Origin: Xestospongia bergquistia
Lineage: Eukaryota > Porifera > Demospongiae > Haplosclerida > Petrosiidae
Direction of reading: 5' to 3'
Assembly (NCBI GenBank): GCA_963965975.1
Contig: OZ014418.1
Location: forward strand, 2,802,775 to 2,866,774
DNA length: 64,000 nt
In this document: positions 61,225 through 64,000 of the stretch, one piece after another
How positions within the stretch are numbered: the first letter of the stretch is position 1
Layout of the letters: every line of letters starts with the position of its first letter
The notes under the pieces: model-generated
The model's database searches: none
Seen by the model: the letters and a program-made list of their open reading frames with translations, nothing else
Told to the model about the DNA's origin: nothing
Made by a program: the position numbers and the translations under genes

Positions 61225-62330
61225 GATCTCGTAGATGAGTTTGTGCCATTACAGAATTAACACTAGTTCACAGTAATTTAGACTCTGAAGTTAAAAAAAT
61301 TCTTCTCCTCCCAGATAACACGTAGGCTTATGATTATTTTAGAAGATTCAAAGAAACTTTTCAGGTCTACAAAGCAGTTACTAGAACAAGAGAAAACTAT
61401 AACTGAGAAAGTCGAAACAGAGTTATCTAAAATCAGAAGACTTATGAAAAGATAGTTGAGATGACCGGTATTATTTATTGATGGAGCAACAGCATATCAA
61501 TGACAGCAAACAAATCGTTTTCAAGAGAAACTCTGACAACTCTCATATCAATTGAATAATTGAGTAAACAGATCACCATAAATGAAGTTATTGTAAAAAT
61601 ACAAGAACTTAAGCAAACTATATACATCAATTAGATAAGAAATTACAAAAAGATGTTAGGGAAAATAAAAGATATGTTTTTAAAACTCCACTCAAGAAAG
61701 TAACAGGTAGAATACAATAATATATAAATGAATTGATGGATGGTAGGGAGATAAATGGTAAGATAGACTAATGGATATTGTTATCATTTTACTTACTAGA
61801 TCAGATAGATGAAATGTGTATTTGATTTAAAGTTCCTGCTTGGCAACTACCCCTTCCACTTACCAATTTCTCCACTGTACCACCTTGTCAGTTTACTATG
61901 ATGTATTTTAAAGTATGCAGAGACAAGGGTAAGTCCTGGTATAGTCCAATATTTTATAGTGAACCACAAGGTTATAAGTTATATCTTCATATTAACTGTA
62001 CAAGGGGAATGTTGGATGGTAAGGTGTCTTACCTCTCTGACTGGGACTATGTCATAAGAAGGCAGCAGATTTGATCACTTATTAAAGTGGCCATTTACTG
62101 TAAAAGTCACTATAAAGTTGTTAAATAGGTTACATGATTGTGCATGGTCATATTCAAAATATTGTTTCATTAGATGATGCTGCCAATGATAAAGTACGTG
62201 CTCGTGTACTAAATGGTAAATATACTGCTACTGGTTGAGGATCTAGTAATTTTTTAGCTCATTCTATGTTTATGTACAACATAATTAATGATCTGGAGTA
62301 GAGTACAAGATGAATGAAACAGTTGTTTGA
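61225..62330 (+). pseudogene. TRAF/MATH-domain gene relic
   Basis: Starts with a copy of the segment at 58185-58330 (LCAITELTLVHSNLDS-like). Next comes a coiled coil (about 61375-61450, LLEQEKTITEKVETELSKIR). A MATH (meprin/TRAF-C) domain follows at about 61835-62290: VPAWQLPLPLTNF, FTMMYFKVCRDK, WYSPIFYSEPQGYKLYLHIN, LLKWPFTVKVTIKLLN, and GSSNFLAHSMFMYN near the end. The pieces are in different frames with several stops, and some introns cannot be placed. TRAF proteins couple TNF/Toll-type receptors to ubiquitin signalling; this copy is dead. Confidence 0.6.
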
Positions 62331-62709
62331 TCCTCACAGAAAGGAATGAAGGTATTAGCAGAGTACACTATGTCTGGTTTAATTTGATCACCTTCATGGA
62401 TGTATAGTTTAAAGAAGTTGCCAGAATATTCACAAATTTATCTACTTTTTTGAAAGCTATTTTATGGGCTGGATTATGATTGAACAACCTCCTTTAGCCA
62501 CAGCATATTCTCATTCAATTGGACAAACAAAAGATAAATTTAGATAGCAGTATTGCATACAACAAGTGATATATTGACATCCTCCAAAACCTCCTATATC
62601 ATCTCGAATAGTTTCTACTTTCTCTTTATATACTTCTATCAATGATGATGGTATTATAAAGAAACCACAACACAAGCTATCTATACTGTGTACCATAATC
62701 ATTTTCACT

Positions 62710-62967
62710 ATCACATTTCTTTTTAGCTTTTTTAGTTAATGAGAACAAGTGCCTGAACACAGGGCTCTTCATGTTTATTACCTAATAGAGTGACATATAA
62801 AAAGCATATTGAGAATGTGATTTTGGACGTTAGGAATGATGAACATTCCTCATGGGCAACCGTGTAGAGATACAGGAAAATTTGGAATGCACTTTTAAGA
62901 GATGTATCACATTTCTTTTTAGCTTTTTTAGTTAATGAGAACAAGTGCCTGAACACAGGGTTCTTCA
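62710..62967. repeat. 60-bp direct repeat inside the helicase relic
   Basis: The block from ATCACATTTCTTTTTAGC to CCTGAACACAGGG occurs at 62710-62767 and again at 62906-62961, 195 bp apart, with near identity. It reflects a tandem duplication of a 195-bp segment, part of which is now diverged or was only partly copied. Confidence 0.75.
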
Positions 62968-63363
62968 ATCTTCGCCAAATACCAAAGACACCATACTTTC
63001 AATTAAAATTGGGCAACAACCACTTTTGTGGACTTCAAACAATGTTATTTAGTCAATCATCAGCTCCTGTATTAATATCTGGTCCATTTGGTTGTGTCAA
63101 GACTCGTCTATTAGTAATTGCCACAGAATTATTATTCACGAGAGAAAAAGCAAAAATATAGCAGGCCATGTTCTTATTTGCTTTTATTGACAAGACTCTG
63201 CCGATATCTTCATGAAAGAGTATTTTATGAAAATAGTTAAGAATGAACAAAATCCATAGGATATTGAAGTTGTCTATGTTACCAGTAGTCATTACCAAGT
63301 CAAAGAAGATTGGCAAGTTATCAATACTATTAACTTAATCTTTAGAGTTAGCTTACAATTATT

Positions 63364-63430
63364 ACAATTACAAAATACTGTTTGCTTCGGTATTTCAAAA
63401 ATACCGAATCAAACAGTATTTTGTAATTGT
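63364..63430. repeat. Near-perfect 32-bp hairpin inside the helicase relic
   Basis: Arms 63364-63395 and 63399-63430 are inverse copies with one mismatch around a 3-base loop (CAA). Centre: CTTCGGTATTT / AAATACCGAATC. It lies where sequence between the helicase Walker A and motif II should be, so it is either an inserted mini-palindrome or a foldback error. Confidence 0.85.
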
Positions 63431-64000
63431 TACTACATGTGGTGGTGCATTGAGAATGTCTGAAGTTGTTCCTAAAGATTACTTTACACATACTCTCATT
63501 GCTGAAGGAGCACAAACAAGAGAACCAGAGACTATTGCACCACTTATTATGGCAAACAAAGATACACGTATTATAATAGCTGGTGACAGTCAACAGGTAA
63601 GTGGTGAACGATGATTGAATGTTTTACTCAAAAATGGAATTTTAACATAGGTTTGTCCTAAAGCTATCGTACTCAATGATGAGCCTCAACAGTATGGTAT
63701 AGAAGTATCTTTACTTGAGAGACTTCACAATTAATATGAGAAATTTGGTGGCTCAGCACTTAACTATGTTGTCTCATTAAAATGCAACTATCGTTGTCAT
63801 CCTGATGTTCTGGAAATACCTTCAACTTTGTTCTATAAATCAGATTAATACCACAAGCTGTTACTAAATGTCATCCTGCTTGATCTTATCCTCTAAAATT
63901 TATTTTTTCTAGTTTTGAAAATGACATTCTTATTAATCCAGAAAATCCATATGAAGCTTTATTAATTCTTCAAGAGGTGAATGAATTATTGAAATATGAA

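Larger units (their letters stand above)
62700..63860 (+). pseudogene. MOV10/UPF1-like superfamily 1 RNA helicase relic
   Basis: Plus-strand pieces: HIENVILDVRNDEHSSW (62795), LKLGNNHFCGLQTMLFSQ then the Walker A region LISGPFGCVKTR (63072-63108; usual form GPFGTGKT), and VTTCGGALRMSEVV with HTLIAEGAQTREPETIAPL (motif II region, Glu-Ala-x-Q type) and IIIAGDSQQ (motif III), ending at a GTAAGT donor at 63598. After a short intron: PKAIVLNDEPQQYGIEVSLL, then CNYRCHPDVLEIPSTLFY (motif IV region, NYR). Stops interrupt both parts (near 62855, 63160, 63735 and 63848), and the Walker A loop has Val where Gly is expected. Such helicases act on RNA in silencing or antiviral defence; this one is dead. 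It may continue past the window. Confidence 0.65.

Noticed and set aside
62732-62968. Minus-strand frame with an internally repeated sequence (FRHLFSLTKKAKKKC-like)
   Set aside because: The repeat is the 60-bp direct DNA repeat read backwards; the plus strand carries the helicase relic.

Overview
The window looks like AT-rich genomic DNA from an early-branching animal, most likely a demosponge close to Amphimedon. This is an inference from gene content: a Frizzled-type receptor family, an ankyrin-Roc-COR-death-domain gene, a homeobox gene, and DOMON, SRCR, TRAF/MATH, APOL-like and kinase pieces. Genes are split into many short exons with GT..AG introns, some only about 50 bp long. No rRNA, tRNA, CRISPR array or prokaryotic operon structure was seen.

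Layout. 1-25.8 kb is a patchwork of receptor genes, broken genes and repeats. It holds one apparently whole Frizzled-like receptor gene (8544-12782, minus strand, 12 exons that join in phase into 633 residues). Two paralogous copies flank it: one is cut by the window start (1-507), the other is decayed (about 24.8-25.8 kb) and carries a tandem array of mini-exon-like units. Between them lie a hAT transposase relic, DOMON and SRCR pieces, a PRD-like homeobox gene with frame problems, a coiled-coil relic, and a ZSWIM3/FAR1-like gene cut short by a 1.8-kb repeat that also occurs at 4.07-5.88 kb. 25.84-30.08 kb is a broken Ty3/Gypsy LTR retrotransposon on the minus strand. 30-36.7 kb is gene-poor and contains duplicated blocks.

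36.7-55.7 kb is the centrepiece: a 17-exon plus-strand gene whose exons join in phase into a protein of about 1243 residues with ankyrin repeats, a Roc-like GTPase, a COR region and two death domains. This resembles DAPK1 without its kinase. Its introns hold foldback MITEs, a TTAA-flanked element, an 80-bp satellite and a long AT microsatellite. 57.8-64 kb is a graveyard of signalling and innate-immunity genes: TRAF-type and MATH relics, a kinase split into lobes, an APOL-like membrane protein and a MOV10/UPF1-like helicase with stops.

Together the window shows families that multiply and decay quickly. Receptors (Frizzled-like, SRCR) and death-fold, TRAF and helicase signalling genes sit among young repeats. 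Several apparent nonsense changes are TGA where the family usually has arginine, which would fit decay of methylated CGA codons.
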